Of a stretch of DNA of 64,000 bases, positions 36,450-48,524 are shown piece after piece. The first letter of the stretch is position 1. Each line of letters opens with the position of its first letter. The position numbers and the translations under genes are program-made. This DNA is from Gigantopelta aegis (Eukaryota > Mollusca > Gastropoda > Neomphalida > Peltospiridae), in the NCBI RefSeq assembly GCF_016097555.1, contig NC_054702.1:76015679-76079678 (forward strand), read 5' to 3'. The notes under the pieces are model-generated. The model saw only the letters and a list, made by a program, of their open reading frames with translations, ran no database searches and was not told the origin of the DNA.

Positions 36450-37318
36450 TTACCATAAATTATGGGCTTAGTATAGGTTACGACGTTTATAAAGTTTACA
36501 GTTCCCATTGTTATTACTGTAAAATCCCTTCACAGACTCACCGATATGTTTTTATTCATTCACATCATTTTATTTGTACTGGTTCTTGTATGTGTTTTTA
36601 AAATATTTTAATAACATTCAAATGTTACAAATTTATGTGGTGTAGTTTTCATTGAATAAGATTTTGTGAACAACGAACTACTGTTCTCAACTTTTTTGAC
36701 ATGGTAACCTGAATTATTGTTCTCAACTTATTTCTATGCCTGCATGAAGAATGAAAACTTAGAGATAAATATGAATAGGTATTAAAAAGCTGAGTCAGTT
36801 AATTTAATACAACTGCTCTATCCGCTATACAGTGGTTATGAATAACTGTAAACTTAAAATAAAAATATGCAAACCGAGAATGTGCAATGTTTATAACAAC
36901 TGGATTGAATTAACAATGTAAAATCGAATTCAGTGAACAACAAAAAATAGTTTTAAAAATTGAGATGGATTTTGATTTGTTTTTTAATACAGTATGGTAC
37001 TACTAGTTATATTACACTTAAAACTGATGAAATGTTTCACTTATATAACTCAAAATAACGTTACAAGCTAATAAATTATCCTGTGTCAAGTCAACCTGCT
37101 TTACAAACAAATAAATACAGATAGTGATCTCTAAAATTGTCTCAAAGGCAAATGGCTAGATACAAAATGTCAAAATAATTTTACATACTTAATTTTTGAC
37201 AATAGGAATGTGATTAATATCCCATAACCTTGTTTTATCAAAAGAAATAAAAAATCTATGTATCACATTAATAATAATTATACATGTATATTAAATATAG
37301 ACATGACAGCATATATAT
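36450..37318. other. SELENON 3' UTR (reverse strand)
   Basis: AT-rich sequence between stop codon and SECIS; nothing else recognised. Confidence 0.5.
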
Positions 37319-40300
37319 CTATTCTTCTGCTAATTGTATTCCTTTTTTGAGAAATTCTTCATAGAGATAACCGCCTGGATCTCTAAACCTAGCAAACAAA
37401 AGAAGAGTATAGATAAATAATAAGAGATGTTATAATTATAAACCATGTCTTTAAGACATTAAACAGAAACAACAACAACAATCAATATTTCCAAATAAAA
37501 TTTAATTCAATTTCCTCTCAAAACTTTTGAACTGTTTGGAACTGAAAATAAATTCCTGAATAGATCTATTCACTGTGATTGACCCCCATCAGTGGACTCA
37601 GTGGGCTATTTCTCATTCCAGCCAGTGCACCACAACTGGTATATCAAAGTATGTGGTATGTGCTATCATGTCTGTGGGATGGTGCATATAAAAGATCCCT
37701 TGCTACTGATAGAAAAATGTAGCAGGTTTCCTCTTTAAGACTATATGTCAAAATGCCTAAAAGTTTGACATCCAATAGCCGATGATTAATAAATCAATGT
37801 GCTCTAATGGTGTGTATCCAGCAAGAACTGATACTGTAATATACTGTATTACATATCGGATGGTAAAAAACCCCTCTTTTTTTTTGTTTAACGAGACCAC
37901 TAGAGCATATTGATTAATTAATCAAAGGAAACCTGCTACATTTTCTTTATGCATTTTTCCACAGACAGGAAAGCACGTACCATGACCTTTGACCAGTTGT
38001 GGTGCATTGGTTGGAACAAGAGAAAAAACAATCAGTTGAATGGATGCACTGATGTGGTTCGATCCTGTGATGCAAGCACCTCAAGAGAGGACTTGGCCAA
38101 TTGAGCTAAATCCCGCCCCCATCTCGGATGGATAAATCATTACTAAGCTACCACCAATAGCTCCTTTTATGTGTACCCTTTGAAAGTGTTTTTTAAAACA
38201 ACATCTATACATTATTAACTAGAATTAAAAATTCAGCTTTACACTGAACATTATGAAAGGTCTTATAATCTAAACTATCTCACCCTGTTACTATGAGTGA
38301 TGGTTTGAGGTCAAGAAAATCATTAGCATTGATCTTGTGCACTACTGTCCCATTAGACGAGGCAATTATCATCATAACAGGGAATTCATATATATTTAGA
38401 AACCCCTCAGCCTGTTTGGAATATGGTGCTGACGAATCGGCCTTCAGCTCCTGAAAAATAAAAATAAAATAAAATATATGCTTGTAGAGGTTTAAGGGGC
38501 AGTTTGTAAGTTTCATGACTGTACAAATCATATACTGAGGAGGTATGCCAGAATAAGCTAAAACAAACAAAAAAGATTTAAAATCAATATTTTTATGTAT
38601 GCTACTAAAAAGGGAGTACAGTTTGTGTGTTTATAAAAATGGTGATATTTAGTTTTACCCCTAAATGAATGAAAATATATCTATAATAAACTTGCATGTA
38701 GAAATGTAACTTTTCTTCTAAACATAATTCTCTTAAAAACCAAATGGCTTGCTCTAAATAAAAATTATTCACAAATATGCACTTAAAAAAAACCCCTTGC
38801 CAAATGGATTATCAGTGTAATAGAAAATATATCTCTTCACTCTTACACTACTTTTGTAATAAGCAAGAGAAAACTATCCCATGTATATTTCCAAAGAGAA
38901 GCAAGAGAAAAGTAACTGACCTCCAGGTCAACGACAAGTGACCAAGTGCTGATGAACCTTTTCGCAAGCAGTTCCAGTACGGGCGGACTCTCGAGAACGG
39001 TTTCCCGAATGGTCCGCCCCGAACCTCAGCAGCTCTGATCATCCAGGGCCCCCCAAAGTACAATGGAATGAACCAACTTGTCTTCTTCAGCTGCCTTGTC
39101 AAGTGCTGTTGAGAAGTTATAATATGGAACCTGTCAAGAAAAGATAAGCAAGACTTAATTCAACTATAGAAATATATTGACATATCAATGAGATTTTAAC
39201 ATTCTTTGCATGGATGTGTTAAGCATACAGAAATTATCAATTGAAATCAAATTAAATATCTGAATTTGTTAAAATACTATTTCATTTCCAAAGGTTCAGA
39301 ACACAGAGCTCAAACTTAACAGTGGCAAGAATGGGAATTGCCATAGATCATGGACTTTACTGATGACAATAATGGGGAAATGCCGCAGATCATGGGCTTT
39401 ATTGATGACTGTTGCTGGATAACAATTTTTGCCATCGTTGAAGGGATAATTTTTGCCTTTTAATTTTGTATCTATTGCAAAAGTTAAGAGATTTAAAATT
39501 GATGTAGGCGTACTCAAAATTGCCATAGGTGAGCATTTTATCTCCAGCAAAAACCTTTTATAAGTGGTGTAGATAACAAATTCTTGTTTGAGCCCTGAGA
39601 CAATATAGCTAATCTCATGTTCTCGCATTCAGTGTTGGGTTTTTTAATGTCATTCCTTAAATATTTAAAAATCATTCTTTACATTATGAGAATTTTTTAA
39701 TAGACTTAATTATAAAATAAAAGACATGTCCCAAACATTCTTTTATTTGTCACATGAAACAATCTGAGGAATAAATGTATTTTTTTTTACAAATTATCTT
39801 GGTAGTCAATATTTTCTTTAAATATTTACATTTTTAAAGGGATACATTTTGATTTCCAGTAATCTGACTGCTTCTTCTTGACTAATTCCATCAGTCCACT
39901 TGATGTTTTGAATCAAACTCAGAAGTTCCGGGTCAGACGGATGTGCTATTTCCTTTAGAAAGGGCTCATCAGTTGGGACTTTTATTGATGGAGCCGAGTT
40001 GTTGAGGACCATCAGGGGGAGATAACCCAGATCAACCTCCATGTTCTCATCTTCATTCGGACCATCAAGCCATTCCATGTCTGTAAGTCATACAATGGAT
40101 ATCATGTCAAACTACTGTAATAAAAATTTGATTCTATCTTTTACATATTTTAAAATAATATGTACATTAACACTGTTTCCCAATCAGTTGTTCATATTAT
40201 AGTCTTTAATCAGATTTTTCAATATAAAATGTTTTAATTGTTTAAAAAATTGGACAAAACAACTTAGTAACTACAACAAAAAAGTTGTATAAATGTGATC

Positions 40301-43300
40301 AGTTTACCGTTTCATATGATACACAATGATTCAAGACTAAGAGCATGACCGAAAGTTGTGTTGTACCTTGTATCACCCTCCTCCATCTTTGAAGCTGAGG
40401 TGGTCATAAAATTATTAACTTCCCTCCCCAACCCACCCCAATTGGCATCTTCAAAGGTCTATGAATAGGTCATGGTGCACCCAACGTTTGTTAATACAGC
40501 AACGGCAGCTCTGATTGGTAGCAATATATTACAGTGTATATGTATGCATGTGATATTTAGTTCTGCACTCAATAATGTATTAAATTCAATACCAAGACAT
40601 GAATATTAATACAGTATATATGAAAACTTAATCAATTTAATGAGTGTGAAAACTACACCATAGATAATTTTTGGTGCTGCTATACCAATAAAGTACAATG
40701 TAACTCAATGATGATATGTCACTTGATGACTAGACCTGGGCCCTGTTCCATGAAGCGATCTTAGCCCTAAGATTACCGTAGACGCATAGCTACCCTATGC
40801 ACTTAAGTTGATCTTAGGGCTAAGATCGCTTCGTGGAACAGGGCCCAGGTTCTTATTTCTTGTCCCATGAGATAAGCTCATGGAACCTCCAGTCAGAATT
40901 ATATATATATATGATGGATGTTTAAATTTAGTGCTTTGTTCAAAAATGTATAACTATTATTAATAGGTTGTAAAGTTGAAATGTAAATGTGTTACCTTGG
41001 TGTACAGTTAATGAAGGAAATAAAAATCATTCATTCATTCCTAATAAAAAAAAACATTATGAGAACAGTTGAGCCTATTTTCCATTGCGTGTGCATTTCT
41101 GCAACTGTTTAATTAAGTAACTAACCAACATTAAGTTTCTTGTCTGTGGGAACGGCCATGTTAAAACTGAGAACACTGGACGAGTCTCTCTTCATGATGA
41201 TACTACCAGCAAACTGGGCCGGAGTGAACCACATGGGGTAATATGGGGGATCATTCAGCTGAAATTCTGCATGAATTCTAAAAACAAAAGTCAACAAACC
41301 TTCAGATTTATTTTAAAGTTAATGGAGTTTTTTTTATACACTTCCAACAACATACTGTTAACACAATTTAGAGCAACATTTAATTAATACAATTTAGAGC
41401 AATGGTTTCTTTCAATAAACCTTCAGATTTATGTCAAAGTTAAAGGAAAATTTATAAGTTACATCCCTTATATACTTCCAATAATATACTCTTCAAAAGA
41501 AGAAACGCAAAACCACATTGTCGTAACATTTGGAGAATTGATTTAATTATTGAATGGTGAGTCCGATAATTACCAAATGTTGCAGGATTGTTCACAATTC
41601 ACTCTAGTCCATTGTGAGTAAGTGATAGGACACACCACCAAGGTCAAGGTCATCTGGAGTCAATACCGGGTGTGGCCTCCGCGTGTGTTGACAACTGCCT
41701 GGCACCGCCTGCCCATTGAAGCAACCAGAGTACGGATGACGTCCCGGGGGATGGTGGCCCACTCGGCCTGCAAGGCTGCTGCCAGCTCGGGCAGGGTCTG
41801 GGGCTGTGGTTGTCGCTGTCGGAGCCGTCGGTCCAACTCGTCCCATAGATGCTCAATTGGGTTCAAATCCGGTGATATCGATGGCCAAGGAAGGACATTA
41901 ATGTTGTTGTTCTGTAGGAAAGCCGTTGTGAGACGTGCTGTGTGAGGCCTGGCGTTGTCATGTTGGAACACTGCGTTGGCGTTGGCCATAACTGGAACGA
42001 TGTGTGGCCGGAGGATCTGGTCAATGTAGCCCTGTGCATTCAGGTTGCCCTGCACGTGGACCAGGTCAGTTCTGCCAGTGTGTGAGATGGCTGCCCACAC
42101 CATGACACTACCCCCGCCGAATCTGTCCACTTCCTGCATGCAGTTTGCCGCATAACGTTCACCACGACGCCTATACACGCGACATCTTCCATCATGACGT
42201 CGGAGCAGAAATCGGGACTCGTCACTGAACCACACCTGTCTCCATCGCAGTTGAGGCCATTGTCGATGAATCTGGCACCACTGCAGTCGGAGTCGACGGT
42301 GTTGTGGTGTTAAGATGACACCTCGAACTGGACGTCTGGCACGAATTCCTACCTCACGTAGGCGGTTCCGTGCGGTCTGGTCGGATATCCTGCGCAAACC
42401 TGGTATTGCTGCGGCTGTGGAGGTGGCAGTAGTCAATCGTTCCCGAAGGTGGCGTACCCGGATGTAGCGGTCCTGCCCGGGGGTAGTGACCCGTGGTCGA
42501 CCGGATCTAGGGAGGTCACGTGTTGATCCATGTTGCTGGTAACGGTCCCACAGTCTGGAGATGGTGCTTGGGGACACATGGAATGCCCTGGCAACGGCCG
42601 TTCTGGATTCGCCTGCGTCTAGTCGGCCGATGGCATTGTTTCTCTGCGGTTCACTGAGACGTGGCATGTCCTGGATTGTCAACTGTCGGCCAGATACAGA
42701 GGCCAGGCAAGCGAACACCCTGCACTTTTATACTGTCGCTGTTCATGTTGCACGTGCAGACAACGCACGTGCAGTGGTGACATGGTTTGCACGTGGCTGC
42801 GTTTTTTGCGAATATTCACATTTTGGAACTTTATTGTACAGTAGCTGCGTTTTATCGAATGTAACCGTGAGAATGTGTTTGGGACATGCAATGACCTTAT
42901 ATTCACAAAGCATGAACTGGTAGGAAACATAAAATCGGAGTTATAACCCATTTGTACCCTTTTGCGTTTCTTTTTTTGAAGAGTATATATTGTTAAAAGG
43001 TATTATATCAAAATTGTATTATGGTGGCTTCCAGACAAAAATATTTTATTAACTTTTGCTTTGAAATTTAAACATTATACCTTCAATTATGTATCCCAAA
43101 AATTAAAACCAAATAATTTAATTTACCAGTAAAAAACCCCACTTATTGAAGAATCTTTAGTGGATGACTAACAGAAATAGACATGTTTAGTCAAGGCAAA
43201 CACTCTGTAATGTTCACTGTCTATGACAGTCCTATCTAGATGCTGACAATCAAGGTGCCACATTTTGTGAATATGTTGATTTCAAAAAAATTTTACAATT

Positions 43301-46300
43301 TACATATAAAGACATGAATATAGTAATACTGAATGCAACTGTTTACCCGCCACACAATCACTTACAAGATAAATGATACAAGATAAATTTATCACACGGA
43401 TTAAATATGTCTTTATCACTATAGTAAGATTGAATAGGTATGTAATAATGATTCTGCAACACAATGACTAATAAAACTCAAACCAAGATTGAATAGGTAT
43501 GCAATAATGATTCTGGAACACAATGACTAATAAAACTCAAACCTGAAAACTATTTCCACATATTCATCATTAAAAGCTCTGACAGTGGCCACGGAACCTT
43601 GAGGTGCAAAGCGCGACATGATGAAAGGATGAGGATGAAACAAGGTAAGAAGTCGGTGGATAATAACACCAGGTCCCTGTATCTTGGGAGGATAGTAGCG
43701 GTGACTGGAAAGTGATGAACCCAGTGACTTTTCCTTAGGCTCCACAATCCAATAAACCTTGCCCACTTCTAAAGGAGATTTCTTGTTTGGCAAAAAATCG
43801 TGAAAGTGACGTGCACCAAAATTGAGATTTTCTGTGGCTGGTGTCACCCAGGCCTTTAGCCCATGTAATGTATCAGTGCTACCAAAAACCTGGAAAATTA
43901 AAATAAAAACAGTTCCAGGTGTGTGAAGCACATCTTACTTTATTTTAAAATGGTAGTTAATGTAACCCATATTACAAATCTCCCAATATCACCTTTTTGT
44001 TTATAATGTTTTTCTTTTTAATTAAAATATAAACAAAAATTAAATACATGTAATTACAATGCCTACCAAGTACCTACCTAAATGGACTTGCTCACCACTA
44101 TATAGCAAATTAATGTTTATGGATAAAATTATTTAATAGTTTATGAAACATTTACTGGACTTTTAATGTTAAACAAAACAGTACAGTAACAGTATAAATT
44201 ATTTTAAATGACATTAAAAATTAAGTGACATTCTTACTATGTCTTTTTCCTTTGTCATGGTCTCCAGCATCAGAGGAATAAAGTGTGTGTGTATTGTAAT
44301 CACTTCATCACCATCATCAATAAGGTGTGAATATTGTTCAGGGTTAGAAAACTGAAACAATAAAGTAAAGGTATTAATAATTTAATAGTAAAGTAAAAGT
44401 ATTAATAGTAATATAGTAAAAGTAATAGTGATAATAATAAGATTAATTAAAAAAATTATTTCATTTCAACTTATTTTCGTGCTTATAATCCATTTAAGGT
44501 TCAAGCATGCTATCCTGGGCACACACCTCAGCTATCTGGGCTGTCTGTTCAGGACAGTGGGTTAGATGTTAGTGGTTAGATGTTAGTGAGAGAGAAGAGG
44601 GTGTAGTGGTCTTACCCATTGAGTCATTAAAACTTGCTCTGGGTGGGAGCTGGTACCAGGCTGTGAACCCTGTACCTACCAGACTTAAGATCAGTGGTTT
44701 AACCATGACACCACCGAGGCTGGTCTATTTAACTTAAATCTGACCTGATTGCCACCTCATGTAACTTATATAGTATTGAGTTTCACAAAGACAAAACAAT
44801 AACAACAATTAAAATGACAGGTTAGGTATTTAACACTGGTCTGCACATACTAGTATTTGAGTGGTAGACAAAGCATCTAACCTAACTAAGAAAATTGTCA
44901 GTTAGGAAGACTATACATAAAAAGAAAAAGCACATTATTAGCTACATCCATAGTTGGCCAGTGGGAGGGAGTAGGTGTTCTAAGGTGTATCTTGGGACAT
45001 ATTAAATCATTTTTTTAAGTGGGGTACAGAATGTTTAGAGTGAGTATTTTTTTTGTTTTAAGCACAGAGCAGGGAACATTTTGTTCAATATCGCATTGTG
45101 ATTCGCTACGCAAGTTTCAGAGATTGATACACAATTTTAAAACATTAAACAGAAATTTCAGTTGACTAGAAATATCTCTAACCAAGATTTTAAAAGCAAA
45201 ATATTCCCTGCATATATGACAAAAAATAGTGCACTGTTTGTTAAAATACTGTCCATAGAGATTGTATATCTAATAGGCTTAGCAAGTGGATAAACCAACA
45301 ATACCCGGTACTTGATATTTACTATGAAGATGAGTATTAGAGTTTTACATAATTTATTAAATAAACAAGTTTCTATTTCAGTATTAACAGATCAGATAAA
45401 TAAATTATGATAATATAATGTTTAGCATAAAACTACAAGGATAAAGACGAACAACAACATGTCTAGACACATTTAAACATTAATATAATCATTAGTTAAT
45501 GTGTTTGCACATACAGCAGAAAATAAATAAATAAAAATAACAATAATTTAGAAATTATCACAAATCTAAATCTAATAAAATGCTAAATTTATACTGTATC
45601 TGATATTGCTATCACTTGTAATTTAATATGTTAGATAATTAATGTTTACTAAGTTTTATATTATATACAATAAATATTGTACCTGTTATAATTTCTGCCA
45701 ACTGAAATTTAATATAGTACTGTGTAAGCTGGTTCGTTCAAGTATTGGTTTTAATGGCGTAGGAAGGTGCCAAAAAGTGGGGTGGCACACTTTTATATTT
45801 ACATATTTACACTATTATAAAGCAAATATAAAGCAAAACATCCAAAATGGGTGGCACATGTCCCCTTTGTCCCCCTCCTGTTTCCTACGCCAGTGGGTAT
45901 GAAATTTAATGAGAATGCACAGCAGCAGTTTTCCACACAGCTCAGATTATAAACTGTATAGGTTAAATGATATTATAGTACAATGTATTATATAGAGCAG
46001 TGTCAATCCATCCAGCTGTGGTTGTTGGGCTGGACATACCCCAGTGGTAAAGCAGTTGCTTGATGCACAGTCAGTCTAGGATCGATCCCCATCTGTGAAT
46101 CCATTAGGCTATTTCTAACCAGTGCTCCACAGCTGGTGTAACAAAGGCTGTTTGTGTGGTGCTGCACATAACAGATTCCTTGTTACTAATCGGAAAGAAT
46201 ACCGGTAACCAATAGTGTGGTGGCAGCAGGTTACTTCTCCCATTATCTGTCTGCTCCTTAACCATATGTCTGACTCCATATAACCATAATTAAAATGTGT

Positions 46301-48524
46301 TGAGTGCATCGTTAAATGAAACATGAATATTGTCTGATGTCCATCTTGTTTAGGAGAGCACTTATATAGGCTCTGCCTGTTGTGCAATCCTTTTGATTCT
46401 TTTTTGATCAATAAAATATCTCAAAACAAATGAAACATTGCTTTCTTCCTACCAGTTGTGGTTGGAGTTTTTGTACATTTTAAATGAACCATGAACTTAC
46501 ACGACATTGTAATAATGGACAGGAGCATGCTGCTTTTCCACATTAAATTTGTATGCTGATATTAAATGAACTGAAGAGATACATTTCTCAAATAGATGTC
46601 ACATATATCTACTTGTTTGTATTTGATTAATTATGGTATCTTCTTATTTAGCCAGGAAACTGAGGAATGTACTCTGTGTTAGAATAAAATCTACAATGCA
46701 AAATCATCCTTAAAGGAGGGGACAATCAAGGCATTTGACCTGGTATGCATATTCAACGATATATAACGCACATTATTGCTTAATATCAACAAGTATAATC
46801 ATATAGTTAATTAATAAAACGGTTAAATGTGACGGCTATTATATATAACGGGCGCAGCCATTTTGTACCATCCCAGTGAATACGCCCTTTGGCGAGCTGG
46901 TGGTTACGTAATACCTAACGTGTCACGTCAGGAATTAGTCTTCGAAATGAAGAAACAAAACATACTTGATTTTTGCAGATGCATCGCAGTGTTCTGTAAT
47001 TATATCCATCCTAGTAAGCCAGCATCAGTTATATACTATTGATCGATACAAAATAAACCACCATTGTCAAAATGTTGAAATAACTGTATTATGTTTCGTA
47101 CATAAATTAACCCATGTACTGAAACAATCATCGGAGTGTTTTCTTGGTTTATTGGTATTTTCTTTCCGTGGCCTTTCTGTGGTTCCTGATTGGCAGGTGT
47201 ATATTCAGACGGTCCCCAGACACTGTGTCTAGACACACTAAAAAGACATGCCTCTTTTATGAAGATCACAGGGTACTGTGTGATAACAGTACGGATACAC
47301 CTCAAATCATAATGGACATTACCAACCGCCCTGCTTTATTACTGTAAGTAATTCTGTAAAACCCTTGATTAAGTAGACTTTCCCATCTAAAATCACAAAA
47401 CTGACCAATTATGTCGTCCCAAAGAAAAGAAAAGTATCACTTGGGTATCGTGAGTGGTCGTTTTTGCTCGAACATACTCTACCAATAGGCCTAATAGTAT
47501 GCATTTTTTTCCTTTGGATTTTAAAAAAAAGAAAAATACTATAATTCCATTTCGTTCTATTGATGTAACCTGAAATATATTTAGTTAAAAAGTTTATTAT
47601 ACTCTCAAGTCATTTATGTTGTTTTACAAGTCAGGTTGATGAAAGCAAAGCGTCTTGTTGTAAATTAGAGTGTTTGTTTACACTGTGCATAGAGAAGATG
47701 GACGGAGCTGACGTCACTTCGCCCCAAGCTATACCACTGGACGTCACAAAAACGAAACAAAATGGCTGCCCCCAGTTAGCAGGAATAATCATGTTTTTTT
47801 ATTAACTCTAAAATTACGCATTTTTCATTTGTTAAAGTGTCAGTATGTGTTGGTGGTCCAGGTATGCATCTTTCCAACACATAAGGCTCTTGTTTGAGTT
47901 GACCTTACCTTTAAGGCTGATGGCTTAATCAAGTGCTATGGCATGGAAGCTAGTCAAAAACACAATGACAAAATGTTGTAAAAGGTATTGTATATAATAT
48001 TTATAACACTTTACAAATCATTAAATGCAGTAAAATAAAAATAACTATTTACAAATAATTATTAAGAGGGGGGGGGGGGGTCAGACTCTTGCCAGTTTAA
48101 CAGTCTAAAGGGGTTTATTAAAAATCTATATAAAATATTTAAAACAGCTACTTACATTTGCTTCCAAAAGTCTGTGGAATAGAGGTTCAAATTCAGATAA
48201 TGACAGATACCCATCTTTATTTTTATCATAAAGATGGAAAAACTTGTGAACATCTCCACCGTCATCATACTGGTTAGTATCTTCAGGGGTCTTCTTCATC
48301 ACACGATCATAAGTAAAATAACTACCCACAACAATAGCCATGAAGCATACAAAGGCTGACACTCCCAAAAACAACCACCTGGGAATTTCTACTGTTACAG
48401 TAGTAGTTTTGGAACCTTGCTGGCTTTCCCTTTTCGGAGTCCCGTTTTTGTCATCATTTGCATCAGACTTTTCCTTTTTTTGATTTTCAAGTTTGTCTGG
48501 CGGTTTCTTTGACTGTGATGCCAT
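37319..48524 (-). CDS. SELENON: Selenoprotein N, eight coding exons with Sec codon
   Basis: ER membrane selenoprotein that senses luminal calcium and acts in redox control of calcium uptake. Exons (5' to 3', reverse strand): 48524-48156, 44351-44238, 43889-43543, 41277-41126, 40080-39830, 39130-38921, 38450-38284 and 37382-37319. All phases join, giving 557 residues including Sec446. Visible features: a lysine-rich cytosolic N terminus, one membrane span (~50-71), one EF-hand loop ([12 protein letters not shown], 100-111), [23 protein letters not shown], then SCUG with in-frame TGA at 39028-39026, [11 protein letters not shown] and a short C-terminal tail. An in-frame TAA lies upstream of the chosen ATG. 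Introns carry a Tc1 transposon, a 1.2-kb TTAA element and MITEs. 3' UTR SECIS at 35951-35907; possible poly-A signal at 35252. Confidence 0.97.
37578..37815 (+). repeat. SINE remnant, tail B
   Basis: Decayed head, then TGGGCTATTTCTCATTCCAG, CAGTGCACCACAACTGG and AATAAATCAATGTGCTC, in the last SELENON intron. Confidence 0.75.
37884..38119 (-). repeat. SINE, head 3 / tail B
   Basis: TTTAACGAGACCACTAGAGC, shortened body, then GTGGTTCGATCCTGTGATGC and TGAGCTAAATCCCGCCCC. Confidence 0.8.
38981..39019 (-). promoter_or_regulatory. Sec redefinition element downstream of the SELENON UGA
   Basis: Exactly six bases after the TGA (39028-39026), GGGCGGAC (39019-39012) pairs perfectly with GTCCGCCC (38988-38981). 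The loop contains CGG-GAAA-CCG. Human SELENON mRNA is known to carry a stem-loop starting six bases after its UGA that aids recoding; position and strength match. The bases also encode [12 protein letters not shown], so coding constraint contributes. Confidence 0.8.
39307..39602. mobile_element. MITE-like element, CAGRGCTCAAACTTAA ends
   Basis: Left CAGAGCTCAAACTTAAC and right TTGTTTGAGCCCTG are inverted. A related fragment at 27599-27730 ends CGTTAAGTTTGAGCCCTG. Confidence 0.5.
40734..40850. mobile_element. 117-bp near-perfect palindromic element
   Basis: Arms 40734-40773 and 40811-40850 are 40-bp inverted repeats with one mismatch (outer text ACCTGGGCCCTGTTCCA, inner GATCTTAGCCCTAAGAT), leaving a 37-bp centre. 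In a SELENON intron. No coding capacity. Confidence 0.8.
41487..42985 (-). mobile_element. Tc1-type transposon, apparently complete
   Basis: 26-bp inverted ends with one mismatch (TACTCTTCAAAA..., ...AGAAACGCAAAA at 41487-41512 and 42960-42985), with TA outside both. It contains an uninterrupted transposase and lies in SELENON intron 3 in the same sense as the gene. Confidence 0.93.
41660..42718 (-). CDS. Tc1-family DD34E transposase, open throughout
   Basis: Cut-and-paste transposase. The open frame has 352 codons; the likely start is the second Met (42667, [10 protein letters not shown]), giving 335. N-terminal helix-turn-helix text ([20 protein letters not shown]), a GRPR patch, then the catalytic triad: Asp166 in WFSDESRF, Asp254 in FQHDNARPH and Glu289 in NPIEHLWDE. 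Exactly 34 residues separate the last two, as in Tc1. Arg/Gln-rich and much more GC-rich than the intron around it, which suggests a recent arrival. No stop or frameshift interrupts it, so it could still be active; activity cannot be judged from sequence. Confidence 0.93.
   Translation of the reverse strand: MFACLASVSGRQLTIQDMPRLSEPQRNNAIGRLDAGESRTAVARAFHVSPSTISRLWDRYQQHGSTRDLPRSGRPRVTTPGQDRYIRVRHLRERLTTATSTAAAIPGLRRISDQTARNRLREVGIRARRPVRGVILTPQHRRLRLQWCQIHRQWPQLRWRQVWFSDESRFLLRRHDGRCRVYRRRGERYAANCMQEVDRFGGGSVMVWAAISHTGRTDLVHVQGNLNAQGYIDQILRPHIVPVMANANAVFQHDNARPHTARLTTAFLQNNNINVLPWPSISPDLNPIEHLWDELDRRLRQRQPQPQTLPELAAALQAEWATIPRDVIRTLVASMGRRCQAVVNTRGGHTRY
44468..44724 (-). repeat. SINE family D, reverse
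   Basis: Reverse D tail and body (TGGGCACACACCTCAGCTAT) with a small GTTAGATGTTAGTG duplication, ending at the head complement CACCACCGAGGCTGG. Confidence 0.85.
45069..45209. mobile_element. MITE-like element, CAGGGAACATTTTG ends, copy 2
   Basis: Left CAGGGAACATTTTGTTC and right AAAATATTCCCTG are inverted. The interior (ACACAATTTTAAAACATTAA, TTGACTAGAAATATC) matches the copy at 36290. Confidence 0.7.
45755..45897. mobile_element. MITE-like element, GGCGTAGGAAGG ends, copy 2
   Basis: TGGCGTAGGAAGGTGCC on the left, TTTCCTACGCCAGTG on the right. Same family as 13147-13300. Confidence 0.7.
46027..46327 (+). repeat. SINE, head 1 / tail A
   Basis: CAGTGGTAAAGCAGTTGCTT, GGATCGATCCCC, then ATGTGTTGAGTGCATCGTTA. 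In SELENON intron 1. Confidence 0.85.
46714..47910. mobile_element. 1.2-kb TTAA-flanked element
   Basis: TTAA at 46710-46713 and 47911-47914. Ends start AGG both ways (AGGAGGGGAC; reverse AGGTAAGGTC). No transposase. Likely non-autonomous Kolobok-type; I recognise this sequence type as common in mollusc DNA (memory, not a search). Confidence 0.6.

Noticed and set aside
39026-39028. In-frame TGA as a disabling stop in SELENON
   Set aside because: It lies in SCUG, the known Sec site; coding continues on both sides and a SECIS is present, so it is a Sec codon.
40734-40850. Transcription terminator hairpin
   Set aside because: Intronic in an animal gene and with transposon-like ends; a MITE-type origin is simpler.
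42561-42923. 120-codon forward frame over the Tc1 element
   Set aside because: Antisense shadow of the transposase and its 5' flank.
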